DNA of 64,000 bases from positions 1,054,001 through 1,118,000 of the forward strand of contig NZ_SMZR01000001.1 of assembly GCF_004358665.1 (NCBI RefSeq), given 5' to 3'. Every line of letters begins with the position of its first letter. Within the stretch, counting starts at the first letter, position 1. The notes under the pieces are model-generated. The model did not search any database. It was given only the letters and a program-made list of their open reading frames with translations, and had not been told where the DNA came from. Origin of the DNA: Jeotgalibacillus sp. S-D1. GTDB taxonomy: Bacteria; Bacillota; Bacilli; Bacillales; Jeotgalibacillaceae. Position numbers and translations under genes: made by a program. Of the stretch, positions 32,349-43,627 are shown one piece after another.

Positions 32349-32984
32349 ATGACAACCGGTTTTGCGAAAAGTGACTTTGAGGTTTTTACAATTGAAGGGC
32401 TGGATGAGCGTATGGAATCCATCCAAGCAAAAATACAGCCTAAGTTTGCAGCATTAGGCAGTAAAATCGTGCCTTTTTTAGAAAATGAATTAAATGAGGA
32501 AATGCATCTGCATATTGCACGTCATGCCAGACGTACGGTAAACCCTCCAAATGATACCTGGATGGCCATTGCTCCCAGTAAACGCGGCTATAAAAAGCTT
32601 CCTCACTTTCAAGTCGGTCTATGGGATGACCATTTATTTATATGGCTGGCATTTATTTATGAGCTTCCGCAAAAAGCAAAAATTGCTCAATCATTTATAG
32701 AAAACTTTGATGATGTAGTTAACGCACTGCCAGAGGACGGTTGGATTTCTTTAGATCATATGAAAAAAGAAGCAAAAAAGATCAGCGAAATGAATGAAGG
32801 CGATTTTCTGCATGCACTTGAACGTTTTCAAGATGTGAAAAAAGCAGAGTTTCTTGTTGGAAAAAGACTGTTGCCTACAGATGAGGCTGTACAGGATGAA
32901 GAAAAGCTTGTAGAGGTTATTAAGACAACTTACAAAGAACTTGTGCCTCTGTACAAAGAAGCAGTTGAAGCTCAAAATAAATAA
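32349..32984 (+). CDS. yktB: UPF0637 family protein YktB
   Basis: This 211-residue soluble protein has the DUF1054/UPF0637 signature: GFAKSDFEVFTIEGLDERM, HIARHARRTVNPPNDTW, and KRGYKKLPHFQVGLWDDHLFIW. Function is unknown. Two adjacent ATGs compete; the second (32349) is 7 bases after AAGGAG and the first only 4, so I prefer the second. Confidence 0.88.
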   Translation: MTTGFAKSDFEVFTIEGLDERMESIQAKIQPKFAALGSKIVPFLENELNEEMHLHIARHARRTVNPPNDTWMAIAPSKRGYKKLPHFQVGLWDDHLFIWLAFIYELPQKAKIAQSFIENFDDVVNALPEDGWISLDHMKKEAKKISEMNEGDFLHALERFQDVKKAEFLVGKRLLPTDEAVQDEEKLVEVIKTTYKELVPLYKEAVEAQNK

Positions 32985-33017
32985 GGATGAGGCCCTAAGG
33001 CCTCATCCTTATTTATT
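32976..33017. terminator. Bidirectional terminator between yktB and yktA
   Basis: A 19-bp perfect stem with a 4-base CTAA loop holds both converging stop codons in its arms. Confidence 0.85.
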
Positions 33018-33285
33018 TCATTGAAAATCGTTCTCCAGGTTCCGACCCTTTTGCTTTTTTTACAACCCGGTAGGTAGAAAACCCGCTTGCCTCCTGAAAT
33101 TCTTTATCAATTGTCTTTTCTTCAGACTTACTAGGAACGATTTCTTTATAACGTTTATAAACCGTCATGAATTCATCACGTTGTATGGATGATTCATAAG
33201 CTTTCTCTACCAGTTCAAAAAACTTCATAACATCAATAATTTCCGAAGTTGACCAATCGATTGAAATAGGATATTGATACTCCAT
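33013..33285 (-). CDS. yktA: UPF0223 family protein YktA
   Basis: This 90-residue protein starts [31 protein letters not shown], diagnostic of UPF0223. It is mostly helical with a basic C terminus. Function is unknown. It lies convergent with yktB and next to speA, as in B. subtilis. Confidence 0.88.
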   Translation of the reverse strand: MEYQYPISIDWSTSEIIDVMKFFELVEKAYESSIQRDEFMTVYKRYKEIVPSKSEEKTIDKEFQEASGFSTYRVVKKAKGSEPGERFSMK

Positions 33286-33463
33286 CTCATCACCTGCTTT
33301 TTAAGGATTCAATCTTATTGTACCCAACTGCTGTTATTTATGAAACAGCTGATGCCTGTTCCTCTTTCACAACTGACATTTTCGTTTTCTTTCCTGCATT
33401 AAAATGCTATAATTCTTCTGTTATTGATCATTAAAACGAAAAACCTTAAAGAGGTGGAAGAAA

Positions 33464-34981
33464 TTGTCGCAACTACCTGCAACACTTGATGTAAAGCGTC
33501 CGAATGGAAACTTAACACAAAAAGATACACCACTATTTTCCGGCTTAAAAAGACACAGCGAAAAAAACCCTGTGCAATTTCATATACCGGGCCATAAAAA
33601 AGGGACTGGCATGGACCCTGAATTCAGAGAATTTATTGGAGATAATGTGCTATCGATCGATTTGATTAACATTGCTCCTCTTGATGACCTTCATCAGCCC
33701 AAGACTTTAATTAAAGACGCTCAGGATTTAGCTGCGAAAGCTTTTGGTGCAGATTTCACTTTCTTTTCTGTACAGGGAACCAGCGGAGCTATAATGACGA
33801 TGGTTATGAGCGTATGTGGACCTGGAGATAAAATTATCGTTCCTAGAAATGTTCATAAATCTGTCATGTCTGCAATTGTATTTTGCGGAGCGGTTCCTAT
33901 TTTCATACATCCCGAAGTAGACCGAAAGCTTGGAATATCCCATGGCATTACGCCTGATTCCGTTTCTAACGCTCTTAATCAGCACCCTGATGCGAAAGGC
34001 GTCCTTGTTATCAACCCTACTTATTTTGGAGTAGCAGCGGATCTGAAGAGCATTGTAGAAATTTCACATTCCTACAACGTTCCTGTTCTAGTAGATGAAG
34101 CTCATGGCGTACACATTCACTTTCACGATGGCCTCCCCGCTTCTGCTATGCAGGCAGGAGCTGATATGGCTGCAACCAGTGTGCACAAGCTCGGCGGTTC
34201 GATGACCCAAAGCTCTGTTTTAAATATGAAAGAAGGGCTGGTATCAGCAAAACGCGTACAGACTATTTTAAGCATGCTTACCACAACTTCTACATCCTAT
34301 CCGTTGCTTGCATCATTGGATGTTGCAAGAAAAAGGCTTGCTACTGAAGGGAAAGCTCTAATTCAGCAAACGATCGACTTAGCAGAATTTATTCGTTATG
34401 AACTAAAAAGCATTGAGCAGCTGACCTGTATAGGAGCGGAAATACTGGGGACCAAAGCAACATTTGATTACGACCCTACCAAAATCATTATTTCTGTCAA
34501 GGAGTTAGGAATTACCGGATATCAAGCGGAGAAATGGCTGAGAGAAAAATTTAATATTGAGGTTGAATTATCCGATTTATATAATATCCTTTGTATTATT
34601 ACACCCGGTGACACCGAAAAGGAAGCAGATATTTTAATCACAGCAATGAAATCCCTGTCACAGGCATTTAAACATGAAGCTGACTTTGTTCCACCTTCTG
34701 TTATGCTCCCTTCTATTCCATTGCTCGCTATTACGCCCAGAGATGCTTTTTACGCAGAAACAGAATTGCTGCCTATTGATGAAACAGCAGGAAGGGTTTG
34801 CGCTGAATTTATAATGGTATACCCTCCGGGAATTCCTATTTTTATTCCAGGAGAAATCATTACTGAAGAAAATCTCAGTTATATTCATGAAAATATTGAA
34901 GCAGGTCTCCCTGTACAAGGTCCAGAAGACGAATCTTTACACTATCTTCGTGTAATTAAGGAACACAGAGCAATAAAATAA
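33464..34981 (+). CDS. speA: Arginine decarboxylase (Orn/Lys/Arg decarboxylase family)
   Basis: This 505-residue PLP enzyme of the bacterial fold I decarboxylase family has HIPGHKKG (40-47), DEAHG (211-215) and the PLP lysine Lys242 in SVHKLGGS. The C-terminal decarboxylase domain spans about 390-505. In B. subtilis the SpeA orthologue at this locus makes agmatine from arginine, the entry to spermidine. Lysine decarboxylase activity cannot be excluded from sequence alone. Translation starts at TTG 33464 after AGAGGTGG. Confidence 0.88.
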   Translation: MSQLPATLDVKRPNGNLTQKDTPLFSGLKRHSEKNPVQFHIPGHKKGTGMDPEFREFIGDNVLSIDLINIAPLDDLHQPKTLIKDAQDLAAKAFGADFTFFSVQGTSGAIMTMVMSVCGPGDKIIVPRNVHKSVMSAIVFCGAVPIFIHPEVDRKLGISHGITPDSVSNALNQHPDAKGVLVINPTYFGVAADLKSIVEISHSYNVPVLVDEAHGVHIHFHDGLPASAMQAGADMAATSVHKLGGSMTQSSVLNMKEGLVSAKRVQTILSMLTTTSTSYPLLASLDVARKRLATEGKALIQQTIDLAEFIRYELKSIEQLTCIGAEILGTKATFDYDPTKIIISVKELGITGYQAEKWLREKFNIEVELSDLYNILCIITPGDTEKEADILITAMKSLSQAFKHEADFVPPSVMLPSIPLLAITPRDAFYAETELLPIDETAGRVCAEFIMVYPPGIPIFIPGEIITEENLSYIHENIEAGLPVQGPEDESLHYLRVIKEHRAIK

Positions 34982-34982
34982 C

Positions 34983-35015
34983 AAAAAAAAGAGACCCTGT
35001 GAGGTCTCTTTTTTT
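34983..35015 (+). terminator. Terminator after speA
   Basis: The GAGACC/GGTCTC stem (34991-34996 with 35003-35008) is flanked by A8 and T7, beginning at the speA stop codon. Confidence 0.85.
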
Positions 35016-35134
35016 ATTCATGACGGTCTATTTGTCGATCTGATGGTCCGCAGCTCTTACTCCCATCCCCATATGTTTGTAAGCGCTTCCTTATATATCT
35101 TAACCTACATGAACTAATTATTCAATGTTAAGTT

Positions 35135-35971
35135 TTACTCAGAGACACCTTTAATTGTAAGAGGATCTACTAGATCATACCCTTTATCCCGCAATCCGGA
35201 AACAATTGCAGGCAATGCTTCGTTTGTCCACGTTCGATCATGCATAAGCAGGTTCGCACCATTGGTTAAATATTCGGTGTTAACCATAATATCCGCCAGA
35301 GATGCTGAATTCTGATAATCAGCTTCCCAGTCATAACCATAGGTCCAGTTCATTAATACCATACCTTCATCTTTTACAACTTGCTTGGAGTAATCTGTAT
35401 TCGCTCCAAAAGGTGCACGGAAAAATACTGGTTTTTCTCCTATAATTTCTTCAACCCGATCGTTTAATGAAACAATTTCTTCACGTTGTTCTTCTTCAGT
35501 CAGATCCGGCAGGCTAGGATGAGAAAAAGTGTGATTTCCTATAGGAAACCCTAAATCATGAATTTCTTTTAGTTTTTCCTCTTCCTCCGGCGTATCTAAG
35601 AAATGACCATTAACGAAAAAGATGGCTTTGGCATCAAGTTCTTTTAATTTATGAGCCATTTCAACAGCATGTTGATCAGGCGCATCATCAAATGTTAAAA
35701 GCACTACCTTGGAATTTGCATCTCCTATTGGAGAAACAGACCAATTTGCCTCATTAATTTCATAAAGAGGATCCACTCTTTCTTGTTCTGCCGGTTCTTC
35801 TTTATCAACATCGCTATTCTCTTCAACTTCTTTTTCTTCTGGCTTCTTTTCTGATTCCTGCGCCTGCCCGCTTACCGCTTCAGAATCCTTTGAACTTTCG
35901 CTATCTGCATCTGCTGAACAGGCAGACAAAAGCAGACAACCGGCCAACCCCAATGTAGCTATGTACTTCAT
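35135..35971 (-). CDS. Polysaccharide deacetylase family lipoprotein
   Basis: This 278-residue lipoprotein has an N-terminal signal with lipobox LSAC (Cys18), an acidic low-complexity linker (about 22-70, rich in Glu, Lys and Ser) and a NodB-type deacetylase domain (about 85-270). The metal and catalytic motifs are LTFDDAPD, NHTFSHPSLP and RAPFG. It likely deacetylates peptidoglycan or another wall glycan outside the membrane. B. subtilis YxkH is a similar lipoprotein. It takes the place of slp between pdhD and speA. Start ATG 35971 follows GGTGAGG; an upstream Met at 35992 overlaps the ribosome site. Confidence 0.82.
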   Translation of the reverse strand: MKYIATLGLAGCLLLSACSADADSESSKDSEAVSGQAQESEKKPEEKEVEENSDVDKEEPAEQERVDPLYEINEANWSVSPIGDANSKVVLLTFDDAPDQHAVEMAHKLKELDAKAIFFVNGHFLDTPEEEEKLKEIHDLGFPIGNHTFSHPSLPDLTEEEQREEIVSLNDRVEEIIGEKPVFFRAPFGANTDYSKQVVKDEGMVLMNWTYGYDWEADYQNSASLADIMVNTEYLTNGANLLMHDRTWTNEALPAIVSGLRDKGYDLVDPLTIKGVSE

Positions 35972-36004
35972 TTTCTCCTCACCTTTCGACACTCATTCAG
36001 CCAT

Positions 36005-36032
36005 ATTTTATCATAGTTATCTAAATATGTAA
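36005..36032 (-). promoter_or_regulatory. Candidate promoter of the deacetylase gene
   Basis: TTACAT (36027-36032) and TAAAAT (36005-36010) are 16 bp apart on the minus strand, just upstream of the deacetylase start. Confidence 0.4.
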
Positions 36033-36206
36033 TGACTGGTATTAAATATAATCCAAATAATTCACTATAAATTCATTATTGTATTAAATACAGGATTAAT
36101 TGCTGCTGGTGATCAACTGAATGGGACGTACCTCACACCGGCATTTTTAATCAGTGCTGTGAAGTTTAACAATTCTGTTATAAAAAAGCCTTTAATTATA
36201 TAAATA

Positions 36207-36229
36207 CCCCTCTGATATAATCAGAGGGG
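36207..36229 (-). terminator. Terminator after pdhD
   Basis: A 9-bp perfect stem CCCCTCTGA/TCAGAGGGG with a 5-base loop. The minus-strand exit is AU-rich rather than a clean U run. Confidence 0.65.
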
Positions 36230-36239
36230 TTAAGTCACT

Positions 36240-37649
36240 TTATTTTACGATATGAATTGGTGTACCAAGGGCTACTTCTGCAGCTTCCATTGTGATTTCA
36301 CCTAGTGTAGGGTGAGCATGAATCGTCATTGCGACATCTTCAGCCGTCATCCCTGCTTCAATAGCAAGTCCTAATTCAGCAACGATATCAGAGGCACCAT
36401 TACCAGCAATTTGAGCACCGATAATTAATCCGTCTTCTTTACGCGTTACAATTTTAACAAATCCTTCAGATTCGTTCAGGGCAAGTGCACGTCCGTTAGC
36501 AGCAAATGGGAATTTAGCAGCTGTTACTTCAATGCCTTCTTCTTTTGCTTGTCCTTCTGAATAACCGACTGTAGCCAATTCTGGATCAGTGAAGCATACA
36601 GCAGGAATTGCCATATAATCTACTTCAGATTTTTCTCCACTGATTACTTCAGCAGCGATTTTACCCTCGTAGGAAGCTTTATGAGCCAAAGGAGGACCGT
36701 CTACAATATCACCAATCGCGAAAATGTTATCAACACTTGTACGGCATTGCTTATCTGTTTTCACGATACCACGGTCTGACATTTCAATTCCTACTTGCTC
36801 AAGGCCAATTTCATCCGTGTTAGGGCGGCGGCCAACTGTTACAAGAACATATTCCGCTTCCACTTTCACTTCTTCGCCTTTTGCTTCATAAGAAACTGTA
36901 ACACCATCTTCAGTTTCTTCTACGCCTTTAGCCATTGCTTTTGTAATAACATTTACGCCTTTTTTCTTAAGGCCTTTTTTAACAATTTGAGTCATTTGCT
37001 TTTCGAATCCGCCAAGAATATCATCTGCACCTTCAAGAATGGTTACTTCTGTACCCATATTTGCATAAGCTGTGCTCAGCTCAGTGCCGATATATCCGCC
37101 GCCGATAACAACCATGCTCTTAGGCACTTCTTTAAGTGCTAATGCGCCAGTTGAATCAAGAACCCGTTTTGAAAATTTGAATGACGGAATTTCAATTGGT
37201 CGTGATCCGGTTGCAAGAATTGCATTTTTAAATTTGTACGTTTGTGCTGAGTTATCATCCATTACTCGGATGGTTTCTCCATCAACAAAATAAGCTTCTC
37301 CGCGTACAATATCAACTTTATTGCCTTTTAAAAGACCTTCTACGCCGCCTGTCAGTTTTTTTACAACTCCGGCTTTCCACTCTTGCGCTTTATCGAAATT
37401 CAGCTTTACGTTCTCAGCTACAATTCCCATATCATCAGAGTGCTGGGCCTGTTCAAAACGGTGACCAATTGTAATCATTGCTTTCGAAGGAATACAGCCG
37501 ACATTTAAACAAACGCCGCCCATATATTCTTTTTCAACAATTGTCACTTTTTGACCTAGCTGAGCAGCACGAATCGCTGCTACATATCCTCCGGGACCTG
37601 ATCCAATTACCAGTGTATCTGTTTCAATCGGGAAATCTCCAACTACCAT
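36240..37649 (-). CDS. pdhD: Dihydrolipoyl dehydrogenase (PDH E3)
   Basis: This 469-residue FAD/NAD disulfide oxidoreductase reoxidises lipoamide in the pyruvate dehydrogenase complex. The FAD motif [10 protein letters not shown], redox disulfide Cys47-Cys52 ([13 protein letters not shown]), second Rossmann GGGYIGTE, and catalytic His446 with its Glu in HAHPTLGE are all present. It follows pdhC by 4 bp. In Bacillus this E3 also serves other 2-oxoacid dehydrogenases. Confidence 0.96.
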   Translation of the reverse strand: MVVGDFPIETDTLVIGSGPGGYVAAIRAAQLGQKVTIVEKEYMGGVCLNVGCIPSKAMITIGHRFEQAQHSDDMGIVAENVKLNFDKAQEWKAGVVKKLTGGVEGLLKGNKVDIVRGEAYFVDGETIRVMDDNSAQTYKFKNAILATGSRPIEIPSFKFSKRVLDSTGALALKEVPKSMVVIGGGYIGTELSTAYANMGTEVTILEGADDILGGFEKQMTQIVKKGLKKKGVNVITKAMAKGVEETEDGVTVSYEAKGEEVKVEAEYVLVTVGRRPNTDEIGLEQVGIEMSDRGIVKTDKQCRTSVDNIFAIGDIVDGPPLAHKASYEGKIAAEVISGEKSEVDYMAIPAVCFTDPELATVGYSEGQAKEEGIEVTAAKFPFAANGRALALNESEGFVKIVTRKEDGLIIGAQIAGNGASDIVAELGLAIEAGMTAEDVAMTIHAHPTLGEITMEAAEVALGTPIHIVK

Positions 37650-37653
37650 GGTT

Positions 37654-39006
37654 TTACGCCTCCATTAGTAAAAGTTCTGGGTCGTTCAATAAACGTTTAA
37701 TATGATTCATTGCATTTTGTGCTGTAGCACCATCGATCATACGGTGATCAAAGCTCAATGATAATGCTAACACAGGTGCTGCTACAATTTCACCATTTTT
37801 TACAACAGGTTTCTCCGCAATTCGACCAATTCCAAGAATTGCAACCTCTGGATGATTAATAACCGGAGTAAACCATTGGCCGCCAGCAGAACCGATATTT
37901 GAAATTGTGCAAGATGCACCTTTCATTTCATCGCCTGTCAGTTTGCCATCACGGGCTTTTGCTCCAAGATTATTAATTTGATCTGAAATTGTAAAGACTG
38001 ATTTACGGTCAGCATCTTTCACAACTGGCACGACAAGACCTTTTTCAGTATCAGCAGCAATTCCAATGTTGTAATAGTGCTTTTGAACAATCTCTTGTGT
38101 TTCATCATCTAAAGATGTATTTAATGCCGGGAATTCACGAAGTGCAGATACAAGTGCCTTCACTACATATGGCAAGAATGTCAGTTTGATTCCTTTTTCA
38201 AGACCAACCTCTTTAAATCTCTTACGGTGTGCCACTAAAGCAGTAACATCAATTTCATCCATCAATGTAACGTGAGGAGCTGTGTGTTTAGAGTTAACCA
38301 TTGCTTTAGCAATTGCTTTTCTCATTCCGCTCATTTTCTCACGTGTTTCCGGATATTGACCTTCAGGTACTGCCGGTTTAGAAGGAGCTGCTTTTTCTTC
38401 TTGTTTAGAAGAGGTTTCTTTTGCTTCTTCCTGTGCAGATGGTTCTTCCGAAGCAGAGTCGCCGCTTAGGTAAGCATCTACATCTTCACTGGTAATACGG
38501 CCGTTTTTGCCTGAACCCGCAACATAACGGATATCTACATCCTTATCACGTGCATACTTTCTTACAGAAGGCATCGCGATGATACGTCGGTCAAGGTCCA
38601 CGTCCGTTTTAGGAGCCGGTGCTGTTTCTGTATCATTTGAAGTTGCAGCCTGCTTCTCTTCCTCATTGGAAGTTTCTTCTTTTGGTTCTTCTTTCTTAGG
38701 CTCTTCTTTCTTAGCCTCTTCTTTGTCGTCATCGCTGTCAGAACCCTTGAACTTAAGGTTTTCATAGCCTGGCGCATCAAATTTAATCAACGTATCGCCC
38801 ACAACAGCTACAGCGCCTTCTTCAACAAGGATATCTTCAACAGTACCTGCTACTGGAGAAGGAATTTCAACTACCGCTTTGTCGTTTTGCACTTCACACA
38901 GCACATCATCTTCTTCGACTTTGTCGCCTTTAGCGATGAACCATTTTACTATTTCACCTTCATGAATACCTTCACCGATATCTGGTAATTTAAATTCAAA
39001 TGACAA
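37654..39006 (-). CDS. pdhC: Pyruvate dehydrogenase E2 (dihydrolipoamide acetyltransferase)
   Basis: This 450-residue E2 core has one lipoyl domain (1-78; lipoyl Lys43 in NDKAVVE), an acidic Glu/Lys/Pro linker (about 85-135), a peripheral subunit-binding domain (about 141-180; [10 protein letters not shown] and [15 protein letters not shown]), a second linker, and the catalytic domain (about 215-450) with DHRMIDGA carrying the active-site His and Asp. The single lipoyl domain is typical of Bacillus. A hairpin separates it from pdhB. Confidence 0.96.
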   Translation of the reverse strand: MSFEFKLPDIGEGIHEGEIVKWFIAKGDKVEEDDVLCEVQNDKAVVEIPSPVAGTVEDILVEEGAVAVVGDTLIKFDAPGYENLKFKGSDSDDDKEEAKKEEPKKEEPKEETSNEEEKQAATSNDTETAPAPKTDVDLDRRIIAMPSVRKYARDKDVDIRYVAGSGKNGRITSEDVDAYLSGDSASEEPSAQEEAKETSSKQEEKAAPSKPAVPEGQYPETREKMSGMRKAIAKAMVNSKHTAPHVTLMDEIDVTALVAHRKRFKEVGLEKGIKLTFLPYVVKALVSALREFPALNTSLDDETQEIVQKHYYNIGIAADTEKGLVVPVVKDADRKSVFTISDQINNLGAKARDGKLTGDEMKGASCTISNIGSAGGQWFTPVINHPEVAILGIGRIAEKPVVKNGEIVAAPVLALSLSFDHRMIDGATAQNAMNHIKRLLNDPELLLMEA

Positions 39007-39050
39007 TGTTTTCGACCTCCTGATGGATAATTATTGTTCGGAATATGGAT

Positions 39051-39076
39051 GAAACGGAGAAGATTTTCTCCGTTTC
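39051..39076. other. Stem-loop between pdhB and pdhC
   Basis: An 11-bp perfect stem GAAACGGAGAA/TTCTCCGTTTC (39051-39061 with 39066-39076) has no U run on the minus strand. It looks like a processing or mRNA-stability element rather than a terminator. Confidence 0.5.
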
Positions 39077-39090
39077 AATTGATTTCTTCA

Positions 39091-40068
39091 TTAAAATTCA
39101 AGAACTTTTTTAGCTGTAGCAATGACATCTTTTGAGTTAGGAAGCCATACTGATTCTGCCTGTGAGAAAGGGAATACAGTGTCAGCTGCTGCAACACGCA
39201 GAACTGGTGCCTCAAGGCTCAAAATAGCACGATCATTAATTTCAGCAACGATGCTCGCAGCAATACCAGCTTGTTTTTGAGCTTCCTGCACAACAATTGC
39301 ACGATTTGTTTTTTCAACAGATGCGATAATTGTTTCAATATCAAGCGGCTGAATTGTACGAATATCAATTACTTCTACTGAATGACCTTCTTTTTCAAGT
39401 GCTTCAGCTGCTTTTAGGGACTCATGTACCATCGCCCCGTAAGTAATAATAGAAAGGTCAGTGCCTTCTCGTTTAACATCTGCTTTTCCAAGCTCAATCG
39501 TATATTCCTCTTCTGGAACATCTTCACGGAATGAACGGTAAAGCTTCATATGCTCAAGGAAAATAACAGGGTCATTGTCACGGATAGCGGAAATCAATAA
39601 GCCTTTCGCATCCTTAGGTGTCGAAGGGATTACCACTTTCAGGCCAGGCTGTTGTGCCATTAATCCTTCTAAGCTGTCAGCGTGAAGTTCAGGTGTATGA
39701 ACGCCGCCGCCAAATGGTGAACGGATTGTAATAGGTGAAGAATATTTACCGCCGCTGCGATATCTCATACGAGCCATTTGACCGCTTACGGAGTCCATTA
39801 CTTCAAATACAAAACCGAAAAACTGAATTTCCGGAACGGGACGATAGCCTTCAAGAGCAAGACCGATTGCAAGACCGCCAATACCTGATTCAGCAAGCGG
39901 AGTGTCGAATACACGCTCTTCGCCAAATTCTTTTTGAAGTCCTTCTGTAGCACGGAAAACGCCGCCGTTTAAACCGACATCCTCACCGAAGACAAGTACA
40001 TTTTCATCGTTCTTCATTTCGGTGCGTAAAGCGTCCGTAATTGCTTGAATCATTGTCATTTGCGCCAT
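39091..40068 (-). CDS. pdhB: Pyruvate dehydrogenase E1 beta subunit
   Basis: This 325-residue transketolase-like beta subunit binds the ThDP pyrimidine half; [19 protein letters not shown] includes the conserved Glu region, and [19 protein letters not shown] and the C-terminal transketolase domain match PdhB. It starts 3 bp after pdhA. Confidence 0.96.
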   Translation of the reverse strand: MAQMTMIQAITDALRTEMKNDENVLVFGEDVGLNGGVFRATEGLQKEFGEERVFDTPLAESGIGGLAIGLALEGYRPVPEIQFFGFVFEVMDSVSGQMARMRYRSGGKYSSPITIRSPFGGGVHTPELHADSLEGLMAQQPGLKVVIPSTPKDAKGLLISAIRDNDPVIFLEHMKLYRSFREDVPEEEYTIELGKADVKREGTDLSIITYGAMVHESLKAAEALEKEGHSVEVIDIRTIQPLDIETIIASVEKTNRAIVVQEAQKQAGIAASIVAEINDRAILSLEAPVLRVAAADTVFPFSQAESVWLPNSKDVIATAKKVLEF

Positions 40069-40071
40069 GGC

Positions 40072-41551
<1,480 letters not shown>

Positions 41552-41556
<5 letters not shown>

Positions 41557-41578
41557 AAGAGCAGGATATCCTACTCTT
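41552..41578 (-). terminator. Terminator after ykyA
   Basis: The stem AAGAG.AGGAT/ATCCT.CTCTT (41557-41578) overlaps the ykyA stop and is followed on the minus strand by U7. Confidence 0.8.
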
Positions 41579-42221
41579 CTTCGTTTAATTTCGCTAAATC
41601 GTAATATTCATTTTTCAGCGAATTATATTCATCTGTAATTGAATTAAACTCTTCATTTGATTCTGTTATTAAATTGTACTGTGCATTTACTTTCTCTATT
41701 TGCGCTTCCAGATCTTCAAGTTTCAATTCTTTATCCTTTAGCATCGTATACAGCTCTCGGTCATATTCAAGGGCTTCTGTATATTGTGCAGCTAATTCGC
41801 CGTGAAGCTTATAGCGTTTGTCCATGACTTCAATCATGTTCTCAACGTGAGCTCGCAGCTTTTCATCCTCTATATCCTCTGCACGATCATTAATTCCTTT
41901 AAATTCTTCTTTTGCTTCTTCAATTGATTCTTTTTCTGTTGTTAATTGTTCTTCACGCTTTTCCAGGTTGTTAAGCGCCTGATCGGCTTGCTTTTCAACT
42001 TCCTTGAATTCTTCCATGTTTAAAGACATGATTTTATCAAAAAGCTCTTGTTCTTCCTGCTCTAATTTTTTTATTGGTTCCTGGGAATCAACAAAACCTT
42101 GTTCTTTTTCTACAGTTGAGTCTAGAATTCCACTAATATCTTCTTCCGGCGAGCTTCCAAATACACATCCAGCCAATAATATGGAAGATAAAAACGTTCC
42201 TGCTAAAATAGATTTCTTCAC
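41571..42221 (-). CDS. ykyA: YkyA-like lipoprotein with coiled coil
   Basis: This 216-residue lipoprotein has lipobox LAGC (Cys19), after which nearly the whole chain is charged heptad-like helix (Glu/Lys/Leu rich). It belongs to the YkyA putative cell-wall-binding lipoprotein family; location would be the outer face of the membrane. Function is unknown. It sits between def and pdhA, the B. subtilis position. Confidence 0.85.
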   Translation of the reverse strand: MKKSILAGTFLSSILLAGCVFGSSPEEDISGILDSTVEKEQGFVDSQEPIKKLEQEEQELFDKIMSLNMEEFKEVEKQADQALNNLEKREEQLTTEKESIEEAKEEFKGINDRAEDIEDEKLRAHVENMIEVMDKRYKLHGELAAQYTEALEYDRELYTMLKDKELKLEDLEAQIEKVNAQYNLITESNEEFNSITDEYNSLKNEYYDLAKLNEEE

Positions 42222-42444
42222 GATCTATGTACCCCCTTGAGATGATGACAATTATTATAATATCGATGATTAATTCAAGAAGCAATCATTTTTACCATAC
42301 TTAAGGAAATTAGGATGAATTTAGTTTGCAGCAACAGCATATTTTTTTCTCTGCTATTCTTTGGTATGATAATGCTAATTGCTTTCGATCACGCTATATT
42401 TGAACTATCAGTGTGATTAGTTACTGATCAGGAGGACCATTGAT

Positions 42445-42999
42445 ATGATTACTATGGAAGATATTGTTCGCGACGGGCATCCTGCCCTGCGCCAGGTTGC
42501 AAAAGAAATCACCCTTCCCCCGTCGGAGGAAGACAAAAAAATCCTAAAGAGCATGATGCAGTATATTAAAAACAGCCAGGATACGGAGACTGCTCAAAAG
42601 TATGGTCTTCGGCCGGGGATTGGACTCGCCGCACCTCAAATAAATATTCCCAAAAGAATGTTTGCTGTTCATTTAGAAGATGATGCTGACCAGCTGCACA
42701 GTTATGCGTTAGTCAATCCTAAAATAGTCAGTCACTCGGTTGAGAAGGCGTATCTTACTTCAGGAGAAGGATGTCTGTCGGTCGACCGGAACATACCTGG
42801 TTATGTACCGCGCTATTCAAGGGTCACCATTAAAGCGTTTGATATAGATGGCAAACCTGTAAAGCTCAGACTAAAAGGACTTGCTGCTATTGCTGTCCAG
42901 CACGAAATTGATCATCTTAATGGTGTCATGTTTTATGATTACATCAATCAAAAAGATCCGTATTTTGAACCTCCCAATGCAGTGCCCCTGGATAGATAA
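42445..42999 (+). CDS. def: Peptide deformylase
   Basis: This 184-residue type II Gram-positive deformylase removes the formyl group from nascent proteins. Motif 1 GIGLAAPQI, motif 2 EGCLSV (Cys metal ligand) and motif 3 QHEIDHLNG (His metal ligands and catalytic Glu) are intact, with the Gram-positive insertion near residues 65-80. It corresponds to DefB/YkrB of B. subtilis, divergent from ykyA. ATG 42445 follows AGGAGG. Confidence 0.95.
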   Translation: MITMEDIVRDGHPALRQVAKEITLPPSEEDKKILKSMMQYIKNSQDTETAQKYGLRPGIGLAAPQINIPKRMFAVHLEDDADQLHSYALVNPKIVSHSVEKAYLTSGEGCLSVDRNIPGYVPRYSRVTIKAFDIDGKPVKLRLKGLAAIAVQHEIDHLNGVMFYDYINQKDPYFEPPNAVPLDR

Positions 43000-43126
43000 T
43001 TCTATAATCAGGAGCATCTTCTATGAATTTCAAAGCTTCGGAAATGGCAAATAATTGCCCGGCTTAATCAGTTTTATCAACGGACCACCCCTCTATCCAT
43101 TCCTTGTTAATGTCAAGAGGCTTGTC

Positions 43127-43155
43127 TTTACATACTGCTGAATTCAAGGTATTAT
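43127..43155 (+). promoter_or_regulatory. Promoter of the 23-codon mini-gene
   Basis: TTTACA (43127-43132) and TATTAT (43150-43155) are 17 bp apart, each one base from consensus. The predicted start near 43162 falls on the ribosome binding site, giving a leader of only about 15 nt. Confidence 0.7.
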
Positions 43156-43176
43156 ATAGGTAAGGAGTGATCCGCA

Positions 43177-43248
43177 ATGTTGAAGAAGCTTAGAAAGAAG
43201 CTTGCACGACAGTGGAGAGACATGCTACGTAAAAAGACAATTGCCTAA
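43177..43248 (+). CDS. 23-residue cationic amphipathic peptide
   Basis: ATG 43177 follows AAGGAG (43162-43167) at good spacing and opens 23 codons to TAA. The peptide has 10 Lys/Arg against one Asp. Leu2, Leu5, Leu9, Trp13, Met16 and Leu17 fall on one face of a helix, an amphipathic pattern. Its own near-consensus promoter lies just upstream and a terminator just downstream, so it is a self-contained unit of about 130 nt between def and rpoY. I do not recognise it. It could be a membrane- or RNA-binding microprotein; equally the RNA itself may matter. Confidence 0.6.
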   Translation: MLKKLRKKLARQWRDMLRKKTIA

Positions 43249-43258
43249 GGACCCTGTA

Positions 43259-43294
43259 AAGCCCTTCATATTCAGGAGGGCTGTTCTTTATTTT
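43259..43294 (+). terminator. Terminator of the mini-gene
   Basis: The stem AGCCCT/AGGGCT (43260-43265 with 43277-43282) is followed by a T-rich tract GTTCTTTATTTT. Confidence 0.6.
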
Positions 43295-43414
43295 GGAGTC
43301 TAAATTAATGGGCTGCTGTTAATAATAAAAAGAAAGTTAACCTTTAAATAATAGCGGCAAACAGTAATGTTATCCGCATTAAATAAGTTTTCATAAGTTG
43401 AAGGAGAGATTGTA

Positions 43415-43624
43415 ATGATTTTTAAAGTTTATTTTCAAGAAAGTGCAACTGAAGTGCCAGTAAGAGAAAAAACAAAAACACTTTATTTGGAAGCAGATTC
43501 AGAGATGGATGTTCGCTTAAAGTTAAAAGACCGGAACTACAACATTGAATTAGTTCAAAAGCTAGAGGGCAAATATCTTGAGTATGAACAAAACCATGAA
43601 AATTACCGTTTGGAGTCGCTATAA
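43415..43624 (+). CDS. rpoY: RNA polymerase epsilon subunit RpoY
   Basis: This 69-residue protein starts [30 protein letters not shown], matching the epsilon subunit (YkzG, DUF1447 family) that binds RNA polymerase in Firmicutes. It is coupled to rnjA (3 bp gap), the conserved pair. ATG follows AAGGAGAG. Confidence 0.93.
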   Translation: MIFKVYFQESATEVPVREKTKTLYLEADSEMDVRLKLKDRNYNIELVQKLEGKYLEYEQNHENYRLESL

Positions 43625-43627
43625 TTA

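Noticed and set aside
35078-35093. cre-like TTGTAAGCGCTTCCTT
   Set aside because: Two mismatches to consensus and it lies between the 3' ends of converging genes (speA and the deacetylase), not at a promoter.
35993-36239. Looked for the SR1 RNA / SR1P gene known between pdhD and speA in B. subtilis
   Set aside because: No reading frame resembling SR1P (a Cys-rich peptide of about 39 residues) is seen on either strand here or in 34982-35134; it seems absent from this locus.
38579-38780. Open frames opposite the pdhC linker
   Set aside because: They mirror the Glu/Lys/Ser-rich linker codons of pdhC and have no ribosome site; shadows of a real gene.
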